From NCBI RefSeq assembly GCF_018614205.1, contig NZ_JAGGOS010000131.1, positions 1 to 38,849 on the forward strand: 38,849 bases of DNA, written 5' to 3'. This document shows positions 24,059 to 31,411 of this stretch, one piece after another (the stretch's first letter is position 1; each line of letters opens with the position of its first letter). The notes below the pieces were generated by a model that searched no databases, was not told the DNA's origin, and saw nothing but the letters and a program-made list of their open reading frames with translations. The position numbers and the translations under genes are program-made. The DNA is from Streptomyces sp. ISL-36. Its GTDB lineage: Bacteria > Actinomycetota > Actinomycetes > Streptomycetales > Streptomycetaceae.

Positions 24059-25873
24059 GTGTCCGTGTCCCGTGCCCTGCCCCGATCCCGTGCGGCCCGA
24101 TCCCGTCAGACCCGATCCCGCAAGGCCCTCGCCCTGGTCGCCAGCGCGGCGTGCGCCGTGCCGCTCACCTTCGCCGCACCCGCGAGCGGGGCCGAGTCGG
24201 ACTCGTACACCGTCACCCCGCTGACGTTCACCGTCGAGGCCGGCGGCCGTACTTGCACCGTCGACGCCGACCTCTACCGGCCCACCGGAGTGGACGCCGC
24301 CCACCCGGCGCCCGCCGTCCTCGCCACCAACGGCTTCGGCGGCAGCAAGGCGGACGGAACCACGGACGCCATCGGCAAGGCCTTCGCCACCCGGGGTTAT
24401 GTCGGACTCGTGTACTCCGGACTCGGCTTCGGCGCGTCCGGCTGCCTGATCTCCCTCGACGATCCACGCCTCGACGGACAGGCCGCCGCGCGGCTCGTCG
24501 ACTTCCTGGCCGGCACGCGCGCCGCCGACGACGGAACCCGCGCCGACTTCGTGCTCAAGGACGGGGCGTCCGACCCGCGGGTCGGCATGATCGGCGGCTC
24601 CTACGGCGGTGCCATCCAACTCGCCACCGCCTCCGTCGATCCCCGTCTCGACGCGCTCGTGCCGCTCATCACCTGGAACGACCTCGCGTACTCCCTGGCG
24701 CCCAACGGAGCCGACCGCGCGACCCCCGGCGTCTTCAAATGGCAGTGGGCCAACGGCTTCTACCTGCTCGGCGAGGGCCAGCCGCTGCTCGTCCCCTCGC
24801 TGGACCCCAGCCGGATCAACTCCCTCGGCTGTCTGCACTTCGTCACCGACGCCTGCGACACCGTCCGGCTGCTCAACTCCGGCCGCTACCCGGAGGCCGA
24901 GTCGAAGAAGATGCTCGACTTCGCCCGGAGCGTCTCACCGGTGTCGTACCTCGACCGCGTCAAGGCGCCGACGCTGATCGTCCAGGGCCAGTCCGACAGC
25001 CTCTTCAACCTCAACGAGGCCCAGGACACCTACGAGAAGCTCCAAGCGCGAGGCGTCGACACGAAGATGATCTGGCAGTCCTGGGGCCACAGCGGAGGCA
25101 TCGACGACCCGGCGGCGGGCGAACTGGACCTGAGCCAGGGGAACCTGGAGACGAGTTACGTCGGGCAGCGCGTCCTCGCGTGGTTCGACCGCCACCTGCG
25201 GGACGACCGGTCCGCCGACACCGGTCCCGAGTTCGCCTACTATCGCGACTGGCGTAGTGGGTACGGCACGGCCGCCAAGGTGCCGGCGCTCAGCCAGAAG
25301 CTCTACCTCTCGGGCGACGGCAAGCTCGTCGACAACCGCGCCAAGGTGGCCAGGGGCTTCCGCTCCTACAGCAACTGGCTGGTCCCGACCAGCCATTCGG
25401 AGTCCTCGCTCGCCGGCATGATCGGACTGCCCGACCCGCAGCCCTACGACATCCACGGCACCTACCTGGGCTGGACCAGCGCCCCGCTCACCGCGCCCGT
25501 CGACGTCGTCGGATCCCCTAAGGCCACGCTCAGGGTCGTCTCCCCGGCGGCCGAACGCGTCCAGGACTCCGGCGACGCCGCCGACAAGCTGGTGCTCTTC
25601 GCCAAGGTGTACGACATCGCGCCGGACGGAGGGAAGACCCTGGTCAACCGGCTCGTCGCCCCGGTGCGGGTGCCGGACGCGACCCGGCCCTTCACGGTGG
25701 AACTCCCCGGAATCGTGCACCGCTACGAGACGGGCCACCGGCTGGAGTTCGTGATCGCCGCGAGCGACACGGCGTACTCCGGCAACCGGGGCATCAAGCC
25801 GGTGACCGTCACCAGCGCTCCCGAGGACACGGGGACGCTGGAACTGCCGATCGTGAGCGGCACGGTGCGCTAG
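24059..25873 (+). CDS. Secreted CocE/NonD-type hydrolase (X-Pro dipeptidyl-peptidase-like)
   Basis: An exported 604-aa alpha/beta hydrolase with a C-terminal jelly-roll domain. A long, Arg-rich signal peptide covers about residues 1-45; twin Arg pairs occur but no canonical Tat motif. The triad is S181 (GGSYGG), D313 (GQSDSLF) and H344 (WGHSGG). The C-terminal part (residues about 390-604) matches the X-Pro dipeptidyl-peptidase C-terminal type. Members hydrolyse acyl esters or X-Pro peptides; which applies here is not clear. The GTG at 24059 has GGAGG about 6 nt upstream. It ends at the tandem repeats and strong terminator before add. Confidence 0.88.
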   Translation: MSVSRALPRSRAARSRQTRSRKALALVASAACAVPLTFAAPASGAESDSYTVTPLTFTVEAGGRTCTVDADLYRPTGVDAAHPAPAVLATNGFGGSKADGTTDAIGKAFATRGYVGLVYSGLGFGASGCLISLDDPRLDGQAAARLVDFLAGTRAADDGTRADFVLKDGASDPRVGMIGGSYGGAIQLATASVDPRLDALVPLITWNDLAYSLAPNGADRATPGVFKWQWANGFYLLGEGQPLLVPSLDPSRINSLGCLHFVTDACDTVRLLNSGRYPEAESKKMLDFARSVSPVSYLDRVKAPTLIVQGQSDSLFNLNEAQDTYEKLQARGVDTKMIWQSWGHSGGIDDPAAGELDLSQGNLETSYVGQRVLAWFDRHLRDDRSADTGPEFAYYRDWRSGYGTAAKVPALSQKLYLSGDGKLVDNRAKVARGFRSYSNWLVPTSHSESSLAGMIGLPDPQPYDIHGTYLGWTSAPLTAPVDVVGSPKATLRVVSPAAERVQDSGDAADKLVLFAKVYDIAPDGGKTLVNRLVAPVRVPDATRPFTVELPGIVHRYETGHRLEFVIAASDTAYSGNRGIKPVTVTSAPEDTGTLELPIVSGTVR

Positions 25874-25896
25874 GTGTATTGCCCCGGAAGCCTCGC

Positions 25897-25957
25897 CGAT
25901 CTCGCGGTCCCGCCGATCTCGCGGGTCCCGCAGGCCTCGCGGGTCCCGCAGGCCTCG
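25897..25957. repeat. Short tandem repeats downstream of the CocE-type gene
   Basis: An exact 18-bp unit (GCGGGTCCCGCAGGCCTC) occurs twice in tandem at 25921-25956. It is preceded by a related pair of GATCTCGCGGTCCCGCC-like units starting at 25897. This lies between the stop codon and the terminator. Confidence 0.85.
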
Positions 25958-25989
25958 CGGTGCCGGGCGACTTCTGTCGCCCGGCACCG
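25958..25989. terminator. Perfect 13-bp hairpin between convergent genes
   Basis: CGGTGCCGGGCGA (25958-25970) pairs exactly with TCGCCCGGCACCG (25977-25989) around a 6-nt loop. It serves the CocE-type gene and add, which converge here. Confidence 0.8.
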
Positions 25990-26007
25990 GGCCGGCAGGT
26001 CTCGGCG

Positions 26008-27114
26008 TCAGCCCGCGAGGGAGGCGTACCCCGGGCGGACGACTTCGTCGATCAGCCGCTGCCGCTCCGGCAGCGGCAGGAAGGCGGCGTCGAGCGCGGC
26101 CACCGTGAACTCCTCGAAGACCTCGGGGCCGTAACCGAAGGCGTCCACCATGTGCTGGAACTCCTCGCTCATGGTGGTGCCGGAGACCAGCCGGTTGTCC
26201 GTGTTGAGGGTGATGCGGAAGCCGAGTCGGCGCAGCTCGTCGATCGGGTGCGAGGCGTAGTCCTTGGCCGCGCCGGTCTGGAGGTTGGAGGTCGGGCAGA
26301 CCTCCAGGGCGATCCGGTTGTCACGGACGTACGAGGCGAGCCGGCCCAGGGTGCCGTCCTCGGCGATGTCGTCCGTGATCCGCACCCCGTGGCCGATCCG
26401 CTCGGTGCCGCAGACCTGGACGGCCTCATGGATCGACTCCGCACCGACCGCCTCGCCGGCGTGGATGGTGAAGTGGCAGTTGTGCCGCTTGAGGTGCTGG
26501 AAGGCGGGGAGGTGGCGGGCCGGCGGGTTGCCGATCTCGCCGCCGGCGATGTCGAAGCCCGCCACGCCCTGGTCCCGGTGCGCCACGGTGAGCTGGGCGA
26601 TCTCCAGGGAACGGTCGGTGTGGCGCATGCCTGTGAGCAGGGTACGGACGGTGATCCGGCCGCCGGCGCGGCGCTCGCCCTCGCGGAAGCCGTCGTTCAC
26701 CGCCTCGACCACCTCGTCGAGGCTCAGCCCGCCCTCCAGGTGCTGCTCGGGGGCGTAGCGGATCTCGGCGTAGACGACACCGTCGGCCGCCAGGTCCTCG
26801 GCGCACTCGGCCGCGATCCGGTGCAGCGCCTCGCGGGTCTGCATCACCGCGCACGTGTGGGCGAAGGTCTCCAGGTACCGCTCCAGCGAACCGGAGTCGG
26901 CGGCGTCCCGGAACCAGACCGCGAGCTCGGCCGGGTCCTCGGTGGGCAGCGCGGTGTAACCGCACGCGCGGGCCAGCTCGACGATGGTGGCGGGGCGCAG
27001 CCCGCCGTCCAGGTGGTCGTGGAGGACGGCCTTGGGGGCCTGCCGGATCCACTCGGCGACGGCGGTGGCGGAGGAGGCAGCGGCAGGGGCGGCATGGTTG
27101 TCAGACAAGTGCAT
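26008..27114 (-). CDS. add: Adenosine deaminase
   Basis: Deaminates adenosine or deoxyadenosine to inosine; a zinc TIM-barrel enzyme of 368 aa. H32-x-H34 in HDHLDGG begins the metal site. HAGE (catalytic Glu and zinc His), ERIGHGVRI, CPTSNLQTG and NTDNRLVSG (Asp ligand) follow in family order. The ATG at 27114 has no ribosome binding site, but TACACT lies 9-14 nt upstream on the same strand. The mRNA is therefore probably leaderless. An operator-like palindrome identical to one beside the neighbouring gntR gene covers codons 3-6. Confidence 0.93.
   Translation of the reverse strand: MHLSDNHAAPAAASSATAVAEWIRQAPKAVLHDHLDGGLRPATIVELARACGYTALPTEDPAELAVWFRDAADSGSLERYLETFAHTCAVMQTREALHRIAAECAEDLAADGVVYAEIRYAPEQHLEGGLSLDEVVEAVNDGFREGERRAGGRITVRTLLTGMRHTDRSLEIAQLTVAHRDQGVAGFDIAGGEIGNPPARHLPAFQHLKRHNCHFTIHAGEAVGAESIHEAVQVCGTERIGHGVRITDDIAEDGTLGRLASYVRDNRIALEVCPTSNLQTGAAKDYASHPIDELRRLGFRITLNTDNRLVSGTTMSEEFQHMVDAFGYGPEVFEEFTVAALDAAFLPLPERQRLIDEVVRPGYASLAG
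27097..27109. promoter_or_regulatory. GntR operator candidate inside the add start
   Basis: GTTGTCAGACAAG differs by one base from the core of the site at 28150-28162, and its 11-bp centre TTGTCAGACAA is identical. It lies over codons 3-6 of add, where a bound repressor would block early transcription. Confidence 0.6.
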
Positions 27115-27122
27115 GGCGCGGA

Positions 27123-27128
27123 AGTGTA
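27123..27128 (-). promoter_or_regulatory. Candidate -10 element for leaderless add mRNA
   Basis: TACACT on the minus strand ends 8 nt before the ATG, so transcription would start at or next to the A of the start codon. No good -35 was found at 17-18 bp. Confidence 0.4.
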
Positions 27129-27230
27129 CGCCACGCCGAGCCCGGCGTGCTGTGGCGTGGACGACAGGCCGTGCGGCGGGTGACCGCGGCGGGCGTGCGG
27201 GAGGACCCGGGCGCGATCGCCGGGCCCCGG

Positions 27231-27280
27231 TCCGGCCCGGTTCGGCCCGGTCCGGCCCGGTTCGGTCCGGCCCGGTTCGG
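27231..27280. repeat. Decamer repeats between gntR and add
   Basis: Units of the form TYCGGCCCGG repeat in tandem, with shortened TTCGG units inserted near the end. They occupy the space between the gntR stop and the add promoter. Confidence 0.75.
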
Positions 27281-27294
27281 TGCGACCGGCCGGC

Positions 27295-28044
27295 TCAGTT
27301 CGACTGGAGGACCGGAAGGGCCGGCGCACCGGTCGGCAGCATGTGCTTGGCCGCCAGGACCGGGGTGTCGTCGACCCGTACGACCTGGGTGATCAGGACC
27401 GCCGGAGTGTCGGCGGGGCGCCCGAGCTGCTCGCCGCGGCGCTGCCCGACCAGGGTCGCCGTCACGCTGCTGTGCGCCCCCAGGGGGACGCCGCGGGAGG
27501 CGCCGGTGAGCACCGCCAGCATGGAGGTGCGCTCGGCCGACTCCACCGTGCGCAGCGCCCGGGCGAACTCCGGGTGCACCCGCTCCAGTACGTCGTCGGC
27601 GGCCGCCCACTCCTGGCTCAGAGCCGCCGCCGTACCCTCCCCGGCCAGCAGCGACTCCCAGAACCGCAGCTCCGCCCTGGCCGGTGCGAGCAGGTGCTGG
27701 GTGGTGAAGTCGGTGGGCTCCTCGACCGCGCGGAGCAGGGCTCGTACGCGCAGCGGCGCACCGGTCCCGATCAGCTCCTCCAAGGGCTGGATGTGCTCGA
27801 ATCCGCGCCGCGGGGGGTGGTCGTTGACGGTCCGGCCCACCCCGCGCCGTACCGAGAGCAGCCCGTCCTCCTGGAGCAGCAGCAGCGCCTCGCGCAGGGC
27901 GGGGCGGCTCACGCCCAGCTCACCGGCGAGCTTCGGCTCGGAGGGGAGGGTCGAGCCCGGGGGATAGGTGCCGTCGTGGATGGCGTCCGCGATCCGCTCG
28001 TAGAGCACCACGACCGGTCGCCGCTGCTGCCCGCTGACTGCCAC
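27295..28044 (-). CDS. GntR-family regulator with UTRA ligand domain
   Basis: A 249-aa repressor-type protein. The winged helix at about residues 10-75 is typical: YERIADAIHDGTYPPGSTLPSEP, ELGVSRPALREALLLLQEDGLL and the wing RRGVGRTV. The C-terminal part fits the UTRA (HutC) effector domain. The GTG at 28044 has GGAGGAGG upstream. It is divergent from an MFS gene, and two matching palindromes (28060-28076, 28149-28163) lie between them; a third lies in add just downstream. I infer autoregulation and control of both the transporter and add, with a nucleoside-related or purine-related effector as a guess. Confidence 0.9.
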   Translation of the reverse strand: MAVSGQQRRPVVVLYERIADAIHDGTYPPGSTLPSEPKLAGELGVSRPALREALLLLQEDGLLSVRRGVGRTVNDHPPRRGFEHIQPLEELIGTGAPLRVRALLRAVEEPTDFTTQHLLAPARAELRFWESLLAGEGTAAALSQEWAAADDVLERVHPEFARALRTVESAERTSMLAVLTGASRGVPLGAHSSVTATLVGQRRGEQLGRPADTPAVLITQVVRVDDTPVLAAKHMLPTGAPALPVLQSN

Positions 28045-28059
28045 TGCCCCTCCTCCGCC

Positions 28060-28076
28060 GACTTGTCCGGCAAGTC
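28060..28076. promoter_or_regulatory. GntR operator candidate next to the gntR start
   Basis: GACTTG-TCCGG-CAAGTC is a palindrome with exact 6-bp arms, 16 bp upstream of the gntR GTG. It shares the core CTTGTCnGrCAAG with the other two sites. Confidence 0.65.
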
Positions 28077-28148
28077 AACGGTATGCGGATTCACAGGTCA
28101 AAGGGTCTTGACGTGTGACGCGCGTAGAGTCCAGCCTGTCTGGGCGCC

Positions 28149-28163
28149 GCTTGTCAGACAAGC
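28149..28163. promoter_or_regulatory. GntR operator candidate upstream of the MFS gene
   Basis: GCTTGTC-A-GACAAGC is a perfect 15-bp palindrome 51 bp before the MFS ATG. It fits the general GntR pattern TnGTnnnACnA. Its centre is 88 bp from the centre of the other intergenic site. Confidence 0.65.
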
Positions 28164-28213
28164 AAGGTGAGCGGCGGGTACGACGACGTGACATCCAAGG
28201 CAAAGGGGCCGAT

Positions 28214-29650
28214 ATGTCAGCCAAATCCGACCTCACGGGCCGCGGGCCCATGCTCCTGGCGATGGTGCTGGCCGTGCTCGGCTACCAGATCAACGCCACG
28301 ATGCTCAGCCCCGCACTGCCGGATGTCATCGAACGCCTGGGCACCACCACGGCCGCCGCCGGTCTCTCCCAGACCCTCTTCTTCCTGATGGCGGCCATCG
28401 GCCAGGTCACCATCGCCCGCCTCAGCGACCAGCGCGGCCGCAAGCCGATGATGATCGTCTGCGCCTTCGTGCTGATCGCCGGAAACCTGCTCTGCGTCTT
28501 CGCGCCGACCATCGAGGTCTTCATCGCCGGGCGCATCCTGCAGGGCATCTCGGCGGCCATGTTCACCCTCGCCTTCCTCACCCTCAACCAGCTGCTGACG
28601 CCTGCCGCCTTCGGCAAGGCCGCGGGCATCATCACGGCCGTCAACGGCGGCCTCGCGGGTGTCGACGCCATCGCCGGCGGCCAGATCGCCGACACCATCG
28701 GCTTCCGCGGCATCTTCGTCTGCTCGACCCTGATCGCCGTCGCGGGTCTGATCGGCGTACGGAAGTACGTCCCCGACGTCCCGGCCGCCCCCGCCGACGG
28801 CCGTTTCGACTCCCGCGGCATCGCCGCCCTCGCGCTCGGTCTCACCGGGATCCTCGTCGGTCTCGCCCAGGGCGCCGCATGGGGCTGGACCTCCGCCCTC
28901 ACCCTCGGCTTCCTCCTCGGCGGCCTGGCCTCGCTCGTCTTCTTCGTCGTCTCGCAGAAGAGCGCCGCCAACCCGGTCATCGACATCGACGTCCTGGCCT
29001 CGCGTCGCGCCTGGCCGCTGCTCCTGACCACGATCTGCACCCTGGGCGGAGCCTTCGGCGCCATCGCGCTCACGATCCCCCTCTTCTCGCAGGACACGCG
29101 CGTGGGGCTCGGCCTCTCCGCCGTCACCGCGGCCGTTCTGTTCCTCACCCCCATCCAGCTCATCGGCGTGATCTCCGCCCCGCTGACCGGGCGCCTCGGC
29201 CCGAAGATCGGCTGGCGCACCATCGTCGTCACCGGCGCGGTCGCCAACTTCGCGATCTTCCTCTTCGCCACCTTCTTCCTGCACAACGAGTGGATCCTGG
29301 TCGCCTCCCTGGCCGCACTCGGTGTCACGTACGGCGGCTTCATGCTCACCGGCCTCAACGGACTCGCCGTCACCACCGCCCCGAAGGACAAGCCGGGCTC
29401 GCTCTCCGGCCTCAACGGCGCCTGCTTCGGCATCGGTGCCTCGCTCGGCATCGCTCTCGCCTCCGCCATGATCACGGCGGGGAGCGACGCGGGCGGTGTG
29501 ACCGAGGCCGGTTACCAGCACGCGATGTACGCGGCGCTCGCCCTGCTCGGCGTCGGGGTCGTCACGGCCCTGCTCATCCAGCGTCCGGACCCGGCCGAGG
29601 CCGCCGAGGCCTCGGAGGGCGAGCCGCAGCTGGTCCTCGCCCACCACTGA
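28214..29650 (+). CDS. MFS transporter, divergent from gntR
   Basis: A 478-aa membrane carrier with 12-14 hydrophobic segments. Motif A is a variant, VTIARLSDQRGRKPMM. The N-terminal half has NATMLSPALPDVIERLG and the typical R-Q-G loop (GRILQGISAAMFTLAFLTLN). The C-terminus is an acidic tail (DPAEAAEASEGEPQLVLAHH). The ATG at 28214 with a GGGG site upstream is preferred over a longer frame from 28115. The divergent gntR gene and shared operators suggest joint control with add, so a nucleoside, purine or related compound is the inferred cargo. Sequence alone would fit a drug or sugar exporter equally well. Confidence 0.88.
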   Translation: MSAKSDLTGRGPMLLAMVLAVLGYQINATMLSPALPDVIERLGTTTAAAGLSQTLFFLMAAIGQVTIARLSDQRGRKPMMIVCAFVLIAGNLLCVFAPTIEVFIAGRILQGISAAMFTLAFLTLNQLLTPAAFGKAAGIITAVNGGLAGVDAIAGGQIADTIGFRGIFVCSTLIAVAGLIGVRKYVPDVPAAPADGRFDSRGIAALALGLTGILVGLAQGAAWGWTSALTLGFLLGGLASLVFFVVSQKSAANPVIDIDVLASRRAWPLLLTTICTLGGAFGAIALTIPLFSQDTRVGLGLSAVTAAVLFLTPIQLIGVISAPLTGRLGPKIGWRTIVVTGAVANFAIFLFATFFLHNEWILVASLAALGVTYGGFMLTGLNGLAVTTAPKDKPGSLSGLNGACFGIGASLGIALASAMITAGSDAGGVTEAGYQHAMYAALALLGVGVVTALLIQRPDPAEAAEASEGEPQLVLAHH

Positions 29651-29668
29651 CGGGCCGGCCGTCGACCG

Positions 29669-29686
29669 GGCCGTCGGGTGACGGCC
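29669..29686 (+). terminator. Short hairpin after the MFS gene
   Basis: GGCCGTC (29669-29675) pairs with GACGGCC (29680-29686) around GGGT, 18 bp after the stop. There is no U-tract. Confidence 0.45.
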
Positions 29687-29801
29687 GCACCCTCACCCGT
29701 ACGGCCCTTCCACCGCCCCCGTGCGACCGGATCCCTCCATCCTGGTCCCACGGGGGCGGCCGCGTACGGCTGCCGGTACGACGGAGGAGAGAGGGCCGCC
29801 C

Positions 29802-29903
29802 ATGGACCGTCAGCAGACATCGAGCGCACGAAGGCCCCGGGCCGCCGCTGCCGTCGCCCCCGGGCGGAGTGGCTCCTGCGCCGCGGCCAAGAGGCGTCGA
29901 TGA
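29802..29903 (+). CDS. Possible 33-aa leader ORF coupled to the secreted protein
   Basis: The frame encodes 33 residues, basic and Ala-rich (MDRQQTSSARRPRAAAAVA and onward, ending KRRR). A strong ribosome site, GGAGGAGAGAGG, lies about 8 nt before its ATG. Its stop overlaps the start of the next gene as ATGA (29900-29903), an arrangement that usually means translational coupling. No domain is recognisable. It may be a leader peptide whose translation sets expression of the secreted protein, or a non-coding leader with a chance start. Confidence 0.4.
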   Translation: MDRQQTSSARRPRAAAAVAPGRSGSCAAAKRRR

Positions 29904-30238
29904 GGCGGGCGGCGCTCCTCGGCGCGGGCGCGGTCCTCGCCGTCGCGGCCGTGGCCGCGACCTCGGGGGAGGCGGTGGCCGCGACGGACGGCCCGCCGAT
30001 GCCCCGCTTCCTCGGCAGAGGGCTGTGGCGCGTCTTCACGGGGCTCGACCACCGCACACGGATCGACGTCCACGACGTGAGCGGGAGCGACCGGCGCGTG
30101 CTGTGGCCGCCGAGCTGGCGGGTGTGCACCCAGCACCCGGCGGAAGGGGTGGACCTCGACGGCCGTACGACCGTGATGATCGGTGTGGTGAAGAAGGGGG
30201 AGGCCTGTCCGCTCCGGGTCAGCTCCTCTCGCCGCTGA
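29900..30238 (+). CDS. Small secreted protein with a PASTA-like domain
   Basis: A 112-aa exported protein. The signal peptide is MRRAALLGAGAVLAVAAVA with probable cleavage after AVA near residue 27. The mature part ends in a segment like a single PASTA module: a central VCTQHPAEGVDLDGR followed by VMIGVVKKGEACP. The two Cys residues could form a disulfide. PASTA domains bind peptidoglycan or beta-lactams when attached to kinases or PBPs, but lone secreted copies in streptomycetes have no known job. The ATG at 29900 has GAGG about 6 nt upstream. The GNAT gene region begins 26 bp after the stop. Confidence 0.7.
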   Translation: MRRAALLGAGAVLAVAAVAATSGEAVAATDGPPMPRFLGRGLWRVFTGLDHRTRIDVHDVSGSDRRVLWPPSWRVCTQHPAEGVDLDGRTTVMIGVVKKGEACPLRVSSSRR

Positions 30239-30264
30239 GGCGCACGCCGCCCGCCCGACCCGCC

Positions 30265-30375
30265 ATGTCCGACGACACCATGTCCGACCACGCCATGTCC
30301 GACCACGCCATGTCCGGCGACACCATGTCGGAGGACACCATGTCCGGCGACACCATGTCGGAGGAAGACGCCATG
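30265..30375 (+). repeat. Tandem 15-bp repeat with eight in-frame ATG codons
   Basis: Six 15-bp units and one 18-bp unit each begin with ATGTC (ATGs at 30265, 30280, 30295, 30310, 30325, 30340, 30355), followed by an eighth ATG at 30373. Two units contain GGAGG (30330-30334 and 30360-30364), spaced 5 and 8 nt from the next ATG. If translated it reads as repeats of the type MSDHA/MSGDT. Confidence 0.9.
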
Positions 30376-31032
30376 TCCCAGGAACCCGACCGGTACGTCA
30401 CCGCGGGTCCGCGGGTCGGGCTGCGGCCGTACTCCCTGGACGACGCCGAGGAGTTCACCACCCGAGTGCGCGAGAGCCGCGCACTGCACCGGCCCTGGCT
30501 CTTCCCGCCCGACCGCCGTGAGGCGTACGAGAGCTACGCGCGGGCGCTGATCGAGGGCCTCGACAGGGTCGGGTTCCTGGTCTGCGAACGGGCGGAGGGC
30601 GGACGGCTCGCCGGCTTCGTCAACATCAACAACATCGTGCGCGGCGCCTTTCTCAGCGGAGTCCTCGGCTACGGCGCCTTCGCGCACGCCGCCGGCCGAG
30701 GGCTGCTCACCGAGGCGCTGGGGCTGGTGCTCCCGTACGCCTTCGGGCCGCTTGGCCTGCACCGCCTCGAAGCGAACATCCAGCCCGGCAACGCCGCCTC
30801 CCGCGCGCTCGTGCGCCGGGCCCGCTTCCGGCTCGAAGGCTTCTCGCCCGCCCTGCTCTTCATCGACGGCGCCTGGCGCGACCACGAGCGGTGGGCGATC
30901 ACCGCCCCGGCGCCCGTGACCCCCGCGCCCGTGACCCCGGCGCCCGTGACCCCGGCGCCCGTGACCCCGGCGCCCGCATCGCCCGCGTCCCCCTCCGCCG
31001 CGCCGCTGTCGTCGGGGGCTCAGCGCTTGTAG
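30373..31032 (+). CDS. GNAT-family N-acetyltransferase (RimJ/RimL type)
   Basis: A 219-aa protein with the acetyl-CoA fold; an N-terminal extension to 30265 would give 255 aa. The family signs are LRPYSLDDAEEFTTRVRESRALHRPW, the central beta strand GFVNINNIVRGAFLSGVLGYG, and GLHRLEANIQPGNAASRALVRRARF before the last strands. Ribosomal-protein Nalpha-acetylases look like this, but the substrate is not known. The ATG at 30373 is chosen because GGAGG lies 8 nt upstream; the starts before it lie in the tandem repeat. The C-terminus is a TPAPV repeat tail whose last 13 bp overlap the convergent DUF6204-like gene. Confidence 0.85.
   Translation: MSQEPDRYVTAGPRVGLRPYSLDDAEEFTTRVRESRALHRPWLFPPDRREAYESYARALIEGLDRVGFLVCERAEGGRLAGFVNINNIVRGAFLSGVLGYGAFAHAAGRGLLTEALGLVLPYAFGPLGLHRLEANIQPGNAASRALVRRARFRLEGFSPALLFIDGAWRDHERWAITAPAPVTPAPVTPAPVTPAPVTPAPASPASPSAAPLSSGAQRL
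30904..30975. repeat. 15-bp tandem repeat encoding the GNAT tail
   Basis: The unit GCCCGTGACCCCGGC repeats about four to five times, with small variants, and encodes APVTP pentapeptides at the protein C-terminus. Confidence 0.85.
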
Positions 31033-31352
31033 TTGATCTTCATGGTGTCCATGTCCGTCACGGACGACCTGAGGTCCCGGTAACCGTGCCCCAGCGCCTT
31101 CAGCGCCGACTCCGCCCGGTCCTCGGCGATCGCACCGGCCATCTCCTCGCCGTCCGCCGCGTCCGACACCACGACGTAGCGGTACGAGAAGTGCTTCAGC
31201 ACGCGGTCGTACGCGAGCGAGCCCTCCGTCGTGAACTGCATGGCCGTCAACCCGTGCGCGTCCACCTCGGCGAGCAGCCGCGCCCGGCTCTCCTCCGACA
31301 GTGCGTCGAACGTGCCGCGCACGATGACCCGGTAGGTGTGCTGGTCGCTCAT
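31020..31352 (-). CDS. DUF6204-like small protein
   Basis: A 110-aa protein starting MSDQHTYRVIVRGTFDAL, the usual beginning of the actinobacterial DUF6204 group as I recall it. There is no export signal or metal motif. The fold is likely a small alpha/beta barrel or dimer, and no function is known. The ATG at 31352 has GGAGAG directly upstream. Its 3' end overlaps the convergent GNAT gene by 13 bp, and its start is divergent from the arginase-like gene only 59 bp away. Confidence 0.75.
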   Translation of the reverse strand: MSDQHTYRVIVRGTFDALSEESRARLLAEVDAHGLTAMQFTTEGSLAYDRVLKHFSYRYVVVSDAADGEEMAGAIAEDRAESALKALGHGYRDLRSSVTDMDTMKINYKR

Positions 31353-31411
31353 CTCTCTCCGTACTCCCGTCACCGTTGAAGATCCAGACTACGGCGGCGA
31401 GGATGACGCGC

